Source: Membranipora membranacea (taxonomy: Eukaryota; Bryozoa; Gymnolaemata; Cheilostomatida; Membraniporidae). From it: a stretch of 64,000 bases of DNA. Below the pieces are notes generated by a model. That model was not told the DNA's origin. It saw only the letters and a program-made list of their open reading frames with translations, and did no database searches. The translations under genes and the position numbers were made by a program. Positions within the stretch are counted from its first letter, which is position 1, and every line of letters begins with the position of its first letter. Location: assembly GCA_914767715.1 (NCBI GenBank), contig OU612068.1:1426001-1490000 (forward strand), read 5' to 3'. This document shows positions 32,523 to 44,912 of this stretch, piece by piece.

Positions 32523-35437
32523 TTATTTATTCAAATAGTTTGTGACCCGTTGGGATATTCCTTCTGCAAGCTTCTGGGCGAAATGTACGCCTCTCAGATC
32601 TGGGCTTCCTGTAAGCTGTATGTACCTCCATTTGGAACCCACTGACCATCCAGCCAGTGTGTCTGCAATATATGAAAATATTATTAAAATGGGAGTTATC
32701 CTATACTTTATCCGGTAATTTCGTATAAGAAATTTGTTTACAAAAGTCTGTATATTGGACAAAACTACATTAACACCTTACTGCCATAGCTTTCGATTGT
32801 AGTACATGTTGAAATAATTGACATAAAATTGACTACGGAATAGGAAAAGTAGTTGCCACCTTTTGAGACTATAGCCACCATCATAATACGGCTCCTCCTG
32901 TGCATTAACATTGGTAGGAGATGGCACTGTGTCGTAGCCTGAGTTCTGTAGATAGGCACCAATAGACTTAGGACCACGGACCAGATATTCTAGTGAGACA
33001 CCAGAGTCAGAGTGAATCTGCATGAGTGAGGATTCAGGAGCTAACCGCTCTGGTATCACCAACTTACTAATGGCCTTTCTTTTAGGTAATAACTATCCTA
33101 TAACATTCCAACCTTTTGCTGTTCCCTGGAATAGATTTTAATAGTTATATCAGTAAAAGCATGGTAGTAGTTGACAGCAAATTGGACTCAAACTATAATA
33201 TAAACTTGTCAAGATATAGAGTTTTCAGAAGCCTCCGTCTAGCAGGTAATCAATTGTACAGAAACAATGATAACTGATCTGCCTCATTATTTACCTGACC
33301 ATGAAGGTCGATGTTTAATGCTCTCCTACCGCCCGCAGTAGCAGCTGTTTTAGCTTGGTCAATGAAGTCGTGGTATTGTTGCCATGGTGCCCCGAGCTCT
33401 TCATTACCAAACGTACCCTCATCCTGAGGTCTGTTAACGTGTAACTTTGATCTCTTCACCTCACATCTTATCACATGTGGTCGCACTGAAATAGAAGGAC
33501 ATTCTTTATCCTTACTATGCTTATTATATAGTGTAAATGAAGATACAGACCGGTTTTAATGCTCACCCTTTTTTATAAGCTATCTGTTATCACTTGATAC
33601 TTTAAGGTTTATGCATTATAGCGAAAAAATACCTTGACCATGGCGGAGTATGCGGCCATAGCTTCAACACCACCGCAACATCTCATCCAACAAGTTTTCT
33701 CAAGACAGGTCAGGTAAAGTGCCTAAGTCCACTAAGGTTGGTCACATGTATGGGACATTTTTCTCTTTCTCAATTTTGTGTTTGTGGCAGAAAATTCTGC
33801 CAACACTGAGTAAACATAGTAATGTTCATAATAAACAATAATTGAGTTAAATACAAACTGTACAAGATACAAAGAGACAAAGAAAGGCATCCAAAGGAAA
33901 TGAAGGAAGAACCTGGGAGAGAAAAAATATCCTCCTAGCTTTAAAATATCCCAAGTCATAGATACGAGGTAAGATTAGCTATATGTTAGTGGACACAGCC
34001 CAAACATACCTCGAAGGATGTCTGTGAGTCTGTTAGCTAGCTCATAAGCCAGGACATGAGTATTGACATCAGGAGTTGTGTTGACGGGGCACTTCGCTGA
34101 GCTGACATTTCTACTTGATGAGCTATATGTACACTCCCAGAGTGAAGAGTTGTAACAGCCTGCTATCCCTCTGTCCACAAGTCCTTCTTTTATTCTACCT
34201 CCATGTGGGGCTGATCTGATATGATTACTGTACTTGCGGCTAAGTAGAAAATTAAAGTCAATCTTTGATGCAATGTAGTGCTGTAGGTATTACGAGTCCT
34301 AACTTGAACCCAACAAAGAAATATATATTTAGTTCATATATTTAGAGAGGGGGGGATAAGGTCTGAATTTTCGTAATAAATTTGAAATAAATCATTATGA
34401 AACCAGAATGTTGATAGTTGCCAATTTGATTTGATAAAAATCTACATGACGTGTCTGATATTGTCGTTGTTCAGTGACCGATATCCTACTTAGATCTATA
34501 TCACAGCTTCTCTTGGCACACATACTGTATTGACCGAGTGATGTACAGTGAAGTCTGGCTTCACCTCATGGATGGTAGGTCAAGTTAGTGATCTGAAGGA
34601 TAATGGCTGCATCCTGTTTAGGGAACCATTTCAACAGTAAATTTTTATCGGCACATTAAAAAGGTTGCCAGTTTTGTTAATGAGAAACAAGAATTTGCCA
34701 AATGAGTCCTTTATTAAACTTTTCCTATGATTTATGATATTGGTCACCAAAATTTATGTCTTGATTGCTAAATACATAATATGAGGTTAATTGCCCATGG
34801 CGCGTGCTGATTGTTAATTCTAGCCTTCTGAATCTATGCAGAACAGATTTGTGTTAAATTGTTTACCAGCCCTAAGTCTAAGTTTAAGTTGTCGTTGCGG
34901 AGGGGTTACCCCTCTAGACTACAGGTACAGGGACCCAACACTCAAGCCGCACCCTATACCGGAATTCCGGCTACTCTTCAAATGATAAGGCAGAGGAGGA
35001 TCTTTTTACTGCATGTGGGGTGTGCAAACACACAGTGAACCTCCGGTGTACATAGTCCTGTTCCGCAAGGACTTGGCTAGGATGAATGGCGCGCCAGTAG
35101 CCTACCAAATTAGAAATGACTGCCGGCACCGGGAATCGAACCTGAACCTCACATATCACAAGTTCGCACCCTTAACCATCAGTCCACTCCTGATTAAGAC
35201 AAGCCATAAAATAAATAAGATTTAAAAAATTCCAAGTCATCCAAAAAGGTGGAATAAAGTATTTAGTATATGCTTACCGTCCCCTATTCGATAGGAGATA
35301 TACTTGTTGGTGCCATAGGTAGTTATATTATTCGAGTTTTGACGTTTTTCCATAATCCTCCACAGTAGTATAAACATAACTAAAACAAATAGTAGGAATA
35401 TCCAGCTCAATAGAGCTATTTTCTTAGCAGCAGCCAT
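32523..35437 (-). pseudogene. 'alpha': membrane-anchored N-formylglutamate amidohydrolase-like gene, unit B, three disabling lesions
   Basis: All five exons are visible on the minus strand: 1 (35437-35278, signal anchor MAAAKKIALL + LLFVLVMFILLW), 2 (34239-34010), 3 (33485-33295, LNIDLHGQ), 4 (33125-32860, GYDTVPSPTN, GGY) and 5 (32662-32523, FQMEVH). Splice sites and phases match beta. Three lesions stand out: a 5-bp insertion in exon 2 near 34213-34217, right at the APHGG motif (exon 230 bp instead of 225); an in-frame TAG in exon 4 (33093-33095) where beta has Tyr (MGYLL); and an extra T in the run 32581-32583 in exon 5, which shifts frame before AQKLAEGIS. The catalytic core cannot be made. 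Confidence 0.85.
34885..35193 (-). mobile_element. tRNA-derived SINE, unit B (intact head)
   Basis: The minus strand shows a tRNA-like head with A-box-like TGATGGTTAAGGGTG (near 35167-35181) and B-box GGTTCGATTCC (35132-35142). A body follows with GGCTACTGGCGCGCC, AAGTCCTTGCGGAACAG and CCACATGCAGTAAAAAGATC. Such a tRNA head joined to a conserved core is the standard SINE layout. It sits in alpha intron 1 in the sense orientation. Edges are approximate. Confidence 0.7.
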
Positions 35438-35454
35438 TATAGGAGTGACACCAG

Positions 35455-35739
35455 CCGCAGGTGCTCTGAGCGGAGGAATGATTATGAGACACCAGCAGCA
35501 GGTACTCAGAGTGGAGGAATGAGTGTGAGACACCAGCCGCAGGTGCTCTGAGCGGAGGAATGATTATGAGACACCAGCAGCAGGTACTCTGAGTGGAGGA
35601 ATGAGTGTGAGACACCAGCCGCAGGTGCTCTGAGTGGAGGAATGATTGTGAGACACCAGCAGCAGGTACTCTGAGTGGAGGAATGAGTGTGAGACACCAG
35701 CCGCAGGTGCTCAGAGTGGAGGAATGAGTGAGACACCAG
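35455..35739. repeat. 41-bp minisatellite upstream of alpha, 7 copies plus a partial
   Basis: The two monomer types alternate strictly, so the working unit is an 82-bp dimer. Unit A has three monomers in the same alternation, implying a two-dimer length difference. It lies 18 bp upstream of the alpha start codon. Confidence 0.85.
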
Positions 35740-35974
35740 GCTGTAACACATCTACTCATACCAAGAGACTGACAGCTGGACTAGCTATGGACAGTGATAT
35801 GAATAATTGATCAGGTAATACAAAACTTATTTTCTAAAACCCCATCAGAATAAGAATATATAAATTGTACTGCAGCCAGGTTTTAGTGAACAGTACATGC
35901 TAAGTCAACTCTGTCAGATGAACTGCCAAAATTATCAGGCCATAGATAATCCATAGCAGAATAAATTTGCATAG

Positions 35975-36340
35975 ATAGGTGGAAGTTGTCTTCTCAGAAG
36001 TGACGATTCTCTCAAAAAACTTTGAAGAAAATTTGTGCTTTCTTCATCTTTGCATGGGCTGCCAGTGCACCTGGGAAAATTTCCAATTTCGCAGCCAAGC
36101 TCTCACACTTAACCAAATTTTTGGCACTGTAATGATCGACCAACCAAATGATCTGCCCAAAACCCTGCAAAGCCAAGCCAAGCCTTAATGGTGCACGTGA
36201 GGTGGTTATATTGTGCTGTGAAGAAATTTTGGCAGATATTTTTGTTGGTAATGTTTGTTATTGGCAAATGTGTTATTGATGCTTTATGAGACTTAGGTAA
36301 CTACAAAAGACTCGATGGGTCAGCAAGTAGAATGATCTCA
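35975..36340. repeat. Single copy of the noncoding repeat paired in unit A
   Basis: Matches 10854-11220 closely and 10342-10620 more distantly. Joining of 35826 to sequence equivalent to A 10700 shows that about 690 bp is absent in B. Confidence 0.5.
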
Positions 36341-36529
36341 CAATCAGTGTAGTTCTGAACTGATTTGCTTAAATTAGAATAAGAATAAATAATCTGTATT
36401 GTAGCCAAGTTTGAGTGAACATTACACGCTAAGTTAACTCTGTCAGATGAACTGCCAGGGAGAATGAATGAACTGCCAAAATTATCAGGCCATAAATAAT
36501 CCGTAGCCACAAGAATTCCTTATATATTC

Positions 36530-37781
36530 ATAGGTGTATTAAACTTTGATCTGCCTATCAATTTAGTGGGTATGACATTAACTAAGACCATCTATAAATG
36601 GAGATGGGATTAAATTTTTTGATAAAGTTGGTGGCGTGGATTTTTCGTTACTCAATAATTTTAAAAGATGAAACAATAACATAGAATAGAAATAAATAAT
36701 GAACATATCACACCAGAAAGTCACCAGAAATCCACCAGTAAGTCACCAGAAAGCAACCAGGAACTTTTTAATTCTCTTACAAGGCATTAGACCTGGTGAT
36801 GTGGGATACTCCGGACACTCAGGCACACATCAGTGATGTCTTACTGCCTTACTGCCATACTTTTGAGATGTATTGGCCCTACATGATACGGATGGTCCTA
36901 CAGATGAGGTTAGCACCATTAATAATATATAACGTAAATACCCCTGAGAGCCAACAGAGTCACTAGCGCTACAAGATCAGGGGAGACCGTATGCTACTTA
37001 TATAGCTCTCAGGAAACGTGAGCTGCAAATTTCAAATCATTTTATGTGAATAAATAACTAGGCACTTCTGTGAGATTATTCTAAGCAGACAATACCTCAT
37101 AATCAGAATATTTAGCTGATATCTCAAACACTGTGAATTGTAAATTTGCTTCAAAAATGCATACATAAATAATTTGTAGGTATATATTTTATTGTTTTTC
37201 AGGAGTTTTGTATGAAATTTGGAATGTTTAAGTTAGGTTTGTGAATCGAATCTTCTTTTTTTATATTCACAAGCCCCCCAGACTTTTGCCCCTCGCCCGA
37301 CGGCCCTCCGGCGAGGGAAATATTTCGGCCCTCCGGCGAGGCCATATTTCATTTGGCAGACAATACCATCTTTGACAGATTAACATGCAAAATTGTTTGC
37401 TTGCTCGCTATCGCTGATCATTGGTTTTTTTTTTTATCATTCAGATCTTTTTTTTTATTTTCTTTATATCATAGATATTTTATGGTTGTTAAGCTGATAG
37501 ACAGCTGTTTTGGACAGATAGTATTGTAATAATGGTATAGGCAACAGATGCAGAAAAACACAGACAAAACATAGTAAACTTTGTATGCTCATGACATCAA
37601 CATTCAAAAGAAAAACACAGTAAATTAATTATAAGCAGCAAGCAAACAATTAAATTAGGCCTCTATGCTTGTATAATAGCAAATATATATCTATATATAC
37701 ATATATGTCTATTAGATATACAACACCACCCGTGTTTTGACCGTAAAATTTAAATGCACTGAACAAGCTGTGGAATCATTC
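36530..37781. other. Intergenic sequence, unit B
   Basis: Collinear with 11400-12688, including the GC-rich hairpin block (about 37280-37345). No gene supported. Confidence 0.4.
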
Positions 37782-40700
37782 TTAGATCACGTAGTTGTTC
37801 ATCCAAAATGCAATACCATCGGCTAATTTATCCGCAAATGCTCTTCTCGTACTCCCAACAGCCCTCACACTATAGTGGGCCTCGACCTGTAGACCGCTCA
37901 TATCGGATCCAGTGTATCTATAAGCACATTCAATATAAGTTAACGAGATAGAGATCAGGAATAAGGTAACTCACACAGCCTTGAGTTAGAGAAAATCAGC
38001 AGACTTTAGTTATAGCAGTTGTGCTCTCAGAATAAAAGATAACCACGCCTTCTTATTATTGAAAACTGTAGAATTGAGGAGTTCTCACGGCTTTCCTCTA
38101 ACGTTTATTTGCATGCTGAATATTTTCAAACTATAAGCACCTTTTGGTGTTGTAACCTCCAGAGTAGTACTTTCCTCCATTAGGGCTCATGTTGGTTGGG
38201 GACGGTACTGAGTCATAGCCAGCATTCTGAAGAAACGCCCCTATTGAGTTATTGCCTCGCACTAAATCTTCGAGGGACACTCCAGTATTGAGGTGGACTC
38301 GCTCTAACGATGAGATTGGAGCCATGCTGTCTGGTAGGACTGCATTATTATCCAGTTTGTACTTCGACAGTAAATATCCCATCATGTGCCAACCTTCCGA
38401 CGAACTCTAGAAATGTTAGAACAGTAATGATCTGTTTGTATTCTCAGCACCATGTATATGTACCAGTATGAGCGGTCAGCATTGTAAAATGTTAGCCAGT
38501 ATCTGAGTCATCAGTGCTGGCTAACCTGTACCCGGTATAAAAAACCGCCCAAAATGGGTATTGTGTAAAACATTAATTATTATGTATATACACTGTTTTA
38601 TTTGATGTTTTTTACAACCTGCCAAAGAAATCACCGCAAAATCTGGGTGGGGAGAAAAAATGATAACGTTTTGTGTTTGGATAATTATGAGTCTCAATAA
38701 TCCCTTTAGTAATGAAAGGTCACTTATATCATGATTGTTTGCCTACATGGTCAACATTACATATTCATGTACAGTGTGGTGATACTCGATACAACAGGCT
38801 GATATATTATAATCTGGTACGTCCCAGTAGTTTTAAAACTGGATGAGACCACAGTATCTAGATAAATAGTAGCTGAATCGACAAAAGTGCACTTTTTTAA
38901 AATATAATTTTACTGTCCAGTTGCAACAATCTGAAACTCATTATAAAAGTTTATTTTTGGCCAAGAAGCATGGATCAAACACCCATTATGCTTTTTGGAG
39001 CCCTCAAATTTCTGGCAAATAAAACTTTGGCGGTACTTATGAGATCAGTATCTCGTGGCTAGCGCAGGAGGTTGTCCTTGAGGAGCTTAGGAGCAGTATT
39101 GGCTTTGACGTCATAGTTTGATATCTGATAGACACATGGAGTTATTTTGCCATGGTTAGAACATTATGATGAGCGTCTTGCAGCATTAAATTTAACTAAG
39201 TGTTTATCTGGACATATGCTGCCTAAAATATGTCAATAATGTGAGAAAGAACACCAGCCATCCACATCACCATCACCTACATCACCTAGCAACAAATGAC
39301 AGGCACCATCATAAAACCACGACCCTCCCTAAATCCAATACTGCTCTTTGCAGAAAAAGCCTTTTTTATAAATACTCATAAATACGTCAATGCCTTCTTA
39401 TTGCTTCTTTTGTTTTTTGTTTTCACATGGTCTTATTTGCTTCATGCATTGATCGGTGGTTAATAAAAGTTCATAATATATGGAGAGCGCCTAATCAGTA
39501 CTCAAACATTATTTACATCATAATTTGCTTGGTCGCCAAATACACTTTTATAGATTACATCACACAACTGCCGTCTCAAAATAGGTTGGCAAACACCAAA
39601 AACATGTATATTCATAAATACGAAACATCAAGTTCACTACCACCTAACCAAACCTATCAACATTCATTGTTTCATACATATTCAACAGTATGCTGTAATT
39701 TATTTTCCAAGAACAACTGTATAAGAGCAGTTTAAAAACATAAGGTATTAAACACCCCCACCCCCTTTTACATCTTAACATTACGAAATGCCAATTATAG
39801 AGGTGTGAAACAAACAGTGCTAATGTTTGAAGGATATAAACTTGTCTTACCTGTCCGTGTACATCAATGTAGAAAGCTTCTCTGGTCCCACCTGCCGTCG
39901 CGCTATTACTGGCCGTATTCGCAAACTGATGAAACTCATACCAGCTCGCATTGACACCAGGAAGTCCGAAGGTAGCCTGATGCCATTCTCGATTACAGTC
40001 TAACTTAGACCGATGTACCAAACATCTCACCACATGAGGTCGGGCTGTAAAAGTATAACAGTCATGTATATATTAGTATCATCTGGTATGGTAGAGAAGC
40101 AAGGAACCCGATAAAAAAATTATTCATGGAATGTCACGTTTGAACTTCATTTATATACAGGGATACAACATACAGTAGCGCGCATACCAGTATACCACAG
40201 CACAACGCACAGGCATTTAGCTAAAAAACATGAGTCAAGCGCTGTTTCGAGGCCTTCTATAGTACAACCACCTCATAGCCAGCCCAATCAGAATAGAGCC
40301 ATGAAGCATCTCATTCTCTTCCTGCCCTCAGTGCATATTGTCAGTTTTGGTAATTTGATATAATCGGTGTGTTTATGCTGTTGCGCAACCTGGGAGGCTG
40401 CCAACACTTCACTATCACTGCATCAATGTTCGCCCCATCACTCTCATGCTTTTATTCTAAGCCAAACCAGCGCAGGGAGGTTTGCTTTCCATCAACTCAT
40501 CAGTGCAAAGTCGCTATCATCAAGGCACCCGCCCCTCGTTCCATAGTCCACTACAAATTCACCACATTCAGCATCTCATATCATCAGGAAATTGTGACTA
40601 AATCTAATATTCAGCAGAATGAAAACTATGTATGCAAATTTTTCATAAGCAAAATAATAGTATGATCAATTATATTTAAATCCAATACGGACAACAGAAG

Positions 40701-41507
40701 AATAATCAAAATAATACGACTATAGCAACTTTAAAAGTGACTCAAAGACATGCTTTAGTTGCAATATTGTTAGGCCTCCTTGTCGTCAAGATAATATTAT
40801 CCAACAAGATCACTCAAGCTGTCTAGATCAACACTCACCTCCGAGTTTGGCCTCTAGTTTATCAGCTAACTCTGCGGCCAGGAGATGTGTTTTCCAGTCA
40901 GCGACGGTTGAAGCTCTACATTTGGAGGTATTTATAGGAGAGCAAGTCATGTCGTAGGTACAAGTATCGGTGGTAGCATCGTAGCATCCCGCTGATCTCC
41001 TGTTTGGTAAGCTATCCTTCACATAACCTCCGTGTGGAGCAGTTATTACTATTCTACTGGCGGCTGAATAAAATAACAACATTTAAGATTGATCAGTAAT
41101 GGAGAGCTGGTTTCTTTTCCATTTTCTGTCTTTCCATGGGGTATGCTACCTGATAGTGATAAATTTTCCCTTATTCATAATGAAACAACATGAAAACCAG
41201 CGATTGATTTACAACTACTACTGACGCAGAGGTGTTGTGAAAAGGATGTATGATAGTACCATAGGTACATTAGTTGAAGCCTCAAGTTAAGGACAGTATG
41301 TCTTTCAAAGTGATGTACATGTGTCTTAAAAAGTGTCTGAGACCTGAGAAAATTTCAAGTATTCAAGCAGTCACAATTGATCGGTTACTTACCATCCCCG
41401 ACTTGATAGTCCACATAGTTGTTGCTTCCATATTGAGTGGTGAACTGATAACTTGAAGCAAATAAGGAACACAACACGACAACTCCTGCAAAAATATACC
41501 TCTGCAT
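37782..41507 (-). CDS. 'beta': secreted N-formylglutamate amidohydrolase-like enzyme, unit B, intact
   Basis: Five exons on the minus strand: 41507-41393 (115 bp), 41063-40839 (225), 40044-39851 (194), 38406-38141 (266) and 37917-37782 (136), all with GT-AG introns and matching phases, give 311 aa. A signal peptide starts at ATG 41507 (VVVLCSLFASS). Motifs in order: VITAPHGG near residue 45; CYDATTDTCTYD with paired Cys; AFYIDVHGQ near 175; GYDSVPSPTN and YYSGGYNTKRY near 250; GLQVEAHYSVR near 275. The His of APHGG and of DVHGQ and the acidic residue of QVEAH are candidate zinc or catalytic residues by analogy with the formylglutamate amidohydrolase fold. The animal substrate is unknown; a secreted amidase or deformylase is only an inference. 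It lies beside alpha, its membrane-anchored paralogue. Confidence 0.85.
39150..39260 (+). mobile_element. Possible LINE-derived remnant in beta intron 3 (unit B)
   Basis: The same WLEHYDERLAALNL frame as in unit A, here shortened by a small deletion after LNL. Too short for firm assignment. Confidence 0.3.
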
Positions 41508-41563
41508 GTTTGTCTCTGTCTGTTAGTGGCTTCCTCTTCAAATGCTAACTGCGGTTTGATCCC

Positions 41564-41605
41564 TCTATTATATAGCAGCAACCAATCTCTGCTATGATTG
41601 GCTGT
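41564..41605 (-). promoter_or_regulatory. beta promoter, unit B: TATA box and CCAAT pair
   Basis: The TATA-like box CTATATAATAG and two opposed CCAAT boxes occupy the same positions as in unit A. One arm differs by one base (CAACCAATC), so the inverted repeat is slightly imperfect. Confidence 0.55.
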
Positions 41606-42157
41606 TATTTAAAACCTACTCAGAGTGTCAAGTATGTTGACGTAATGCTACACAAACCAATAAAACCCATTTAGAGATAATCTCAGAGATGATGGCAATG
41701 ATCCAGGCTTGACACAAACTTATCAGAGCACAGTGATTTATCTAGTGGTTATGTGGAAGGTTTTAATCTGATCCACAAAGATATGATCTGTTTTGAAATT
41801 CAGAATAATCTGCATTAATACTTAATCCTAAGGATGTGGCTATGCAGGGTAGACTAGTGTGTGTCGTGTGATAATCTAATCTGATACCACAGAGCTGTAA
41901 CTAGCCATTTAAAAAAAACAATTAGAGACATGATCTGCTTTTCTGATAAATATTAAAGATAAATCCACATGGTAATTTATTTATATAAACTTTTTCTGAT
42001 CAGCAAATCCATTTTCATCTAGGTTTAATCCGATGTAATATACAAGTAGTTTTCTTCTTGCTGTGGGTTCATTCTGAGCCTGAATAGTCGCTTTCTTATT
42101 TAAAATGAAAGTGTTTAATGTCTGTGTGTCCTACAGAAGTGATTGTATTATCTCCGC

Positions 42158-43330
42158 TCTTTATCAAACAGGATTACCATAAAACAGAGGCTGGTTAACT
42201 GAGTAAGTCGCTGATATAGGCCTACTCATTGTCGCTGATATACTGATTGTCGTTGTTGTCTCTGATTAACTATTGTTACCACAAACTGGATTTTGTATAG
42301 GTATTTAGGGTGGGGGCAAAACAACATGTACTCTTGTTATATACGGATGATTCTTAACAATCCACTTATGATTTTAGACAAATACCCATCAGGACGCTTT
42401 ATTTTACCCAAGCACAGAACAAACCTGAGGAGGTTCTGTTTTAGACACCAAGCTGTATCTTTTTTAAACGGATTATTTAAGTAGACATTTTAGATTTTTA
42501 TTTTAGATTTTTTATTTTACAACAGAGCGCTCAACCAACAAATGATTTTATCACCAATGATACAATACATACATACATACATACCTATGATTAGTAGGAT
42601 GAGTGGTCAGATCTATCCATGACCAGGACATAATATTACACACCGATCTCCACGAGACCACGACATGATCTACCTTTTATCTCTACCTGCACCTCTTTTC
42701 TGTTTAGGTGGACAAGCCAAGCTAAAATCATCCGAAGCAAACAAAACCAGCCACTGGTTTTGTAATAGATAAATAAATAAACTGCTAAGAGACCATGTTT
42801 CACACACCTCTGATTCAAGCCAATCACAGCCCATATGATCACTTTCAATGATTCACAAGTTTCTCTTAGCTCAAGCTAGGAGTATTTAAATATCTTCTTT
42901 CAGCATCAAAGTTTCTCCTTTTTGTCTTTAGTTTTGACGCTAAATGTAAAAAATTTCCTCAAATGATTTAGTTTGTCAAATAAAGTATTAACAAGATATG
43001 AAATCTCCAAACGAGTAATCATCAACTAGCATTTCTACATTATAGAATTGGTTTAATGCTTATGTAACAACCCCATCTTGATTTGTACCAGCCTGACTTG
43101 ATATAACAACATTGACAGCTGACAGCAAGGCAACAGATGAATAACAACATCCAAATCTTTGCCACTGTTATTTAATTCTGAAATCAAACCACATAATACA
43201 TTGGGTAAGTTACAGAGGAGATAGAGGTACATTACAGATATATCGATCTGATTATGGCCAATGTATATATGCATTATCGCCAAAACATTGACAAAATTAT
43301 GGTCTGCAATGCCTCTTTGTTATCAAACAT
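42158..43330. other. B-specific block of about 1.15 kb, possibly with a LINE tail
   Basis: Absent from A near 17305. TTATCAAACA occurs at both ends (near 42163 and 43320), which could be a target duplication or the direct repeat behind a deletion. A plus-strand frame at 42293-42484 ends FILPKHRTNLRRFCFRHQ then FLNGLF, reminiscent of the extreme C-terminus of LINE reverse transcriptases. The rest shows no coding signal. An ACAT tetranucleotide run is near 42566. Confidence 0.35.
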
Positions 43331-44582
43331 ATGATAATCAGGACGATGTATCAACCAGAAAATGGGGACTGAGCCCATATCGCCCTCTTCAACTTTCTTC
43401 TGAGCCACAGGAATAATGTTTGTGGAGGGGAGGAAGAATTGGTGAGATGTGTTATTTACCCAGAATGCAACTCTCAGCGACATAAATACATAGGTTAGAA
43501 GGGTATACAGAGGTGATCTGTTACAAATGTGTGCTTAAATAACAAAAACAACTTAAATTCAATAGATGGAATGAGGCTACATAATATGATGATTAAATAT
43601 AGTGTGAGTTTAGTTTAGATGTGCTGTCAGGGGACAGATAATTTGAATAATTGTGTGTATGTATGTATTTGTATCGATTTTCATGATGAAATGGGTTGTT
43701 TTTCTGAGTGCTCCGTTATAAAATAAAAATATAAAAATTCTTACTAAAAATGACTAAGAATACGTATAATATAAGCTACGAAAAAAATAAAGTTTAGCAG
43801 TCTTGCACAGTTTGCTCTAAAACAGAATTTTCTGGCATTTACTCTATACTTTGGCACACGATATCTACCAGATGGCAGTTTATCAAAGTCCATCACAGAG
43901 TCTAGTCCACTGCATTATAACAGCAAATTTTTTTGTACAGATCTTCGCGTAACTTTTAAGCAGTGGAGCAAATAGCAATATTAATATAAAATTATTACAT
44001 TACGTCACATGGTGACACGAATCCCAATAGAACTATAAGGACATGCCTAATGAAGTGTGCCATGAAGTATTGGTTAAAAGAGTGTTGGCCTGAAAACTGA
44101 GAAATAAAAGTGCCTTAAGTACAAGGCTGTTAAGTTGCTCTCGATAAGCATGTGGATCAGGTATATTATTAATGTCAGCAGTTCGTCTGACAATTGAATA
44201 GCTGGTGTTATGTGGCCCCAATGAACTCATGGGTGGCCCACTCTATATTCTGCTAGTACATCAAAAAACAGGGGTTGGGGTCAATATATCTGAATTTTTG
44301 CTTCGAATTCCCGAAGACAAGAAGTTTGATGTATCTAAGAGCCCATCTGTACCATATGGTTTGAATATAATATGTTGATTGTCCAACACATTATCAGACC
44401 ATACTATCAAAATAATGTTGGCCGCCATGGAATTTACAGTATTATTGAGGCTTCAAGTTTTTACATCATCAATGATGTAAAAGGATTGTTGAGCGTGACG
44501 CCAAGAAGCTAAGCTGTTCATAAAAAGTTCTCTCTGAAATTTCTATAAAAGTATTGCTAACTAAATCCCTAAATGTAAGCGT
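43331..44582. other. Intergenic sequence, unit B
   Basis: Collinear with about 17310-18581, with small indels that break the open frames seen in A. The TTTTACATCA inverted repeat is kept. No gene supported. Confidence 0.4.
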
Positions 44583-44912
44583 ATGAAGTCCACACAGAAC
44601 TCAAATGATAGCAGCAAGTCATCCTGTAGCCTTCATGAAATGGAAGAGGGATCTGGAACCACAACTCTGCCGTTTGTGCTGAAAAGTACGGAAGCAACTC
44701 AGAAAAAACTTGTCAGCTCGGACAGAAAGGAGTCAGTGATTGAAATCAAAGGCTCGGTGAGTAATCAACAAGTTGTTATCAGTCTTGATTCTGCTAGATA
44801 TGAAATTTCAAAGGATGTTCTGCCAACACAAGAAAGACACCTTCGGGGGTCATCTTCAAGGACGACGGAAGATTCAGATGAAGGCTGCAATGTTAAAGGT
44901 TGTACCCCTTGA
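44583..44912 (+). CDS. Hypothetical 109-aa protein, unit B
   Basis: Same length and flanks as 18582-18911, no indel, with about 18 amino-acid differences concentrated around residues 31-39 and 94-97. No domain is recognised. Retention of the frame despite many replacements suggests coding under relaxed or diversifying selection, though two copies alone cannot prove it. Confidence 0.4.
   Translation: MKSTQNSNDSSKSSCSLHEMEEGSGTTTLPFVLKSTEATQKKLVSSDRKESVIEIKGSVSNQQVVISLDSARYEISKDVLPTQERHLRGSSSRTTEDSDEGCNVKGCTP

Noticed and set aside
30098-35450. CRISPR array or bacterial operon interpretation of the repeats
   Set aside because: No regularly spaced direct repeats with unique spacers; genes have introns and TATA boxes, so the DNA is eukaryotic.
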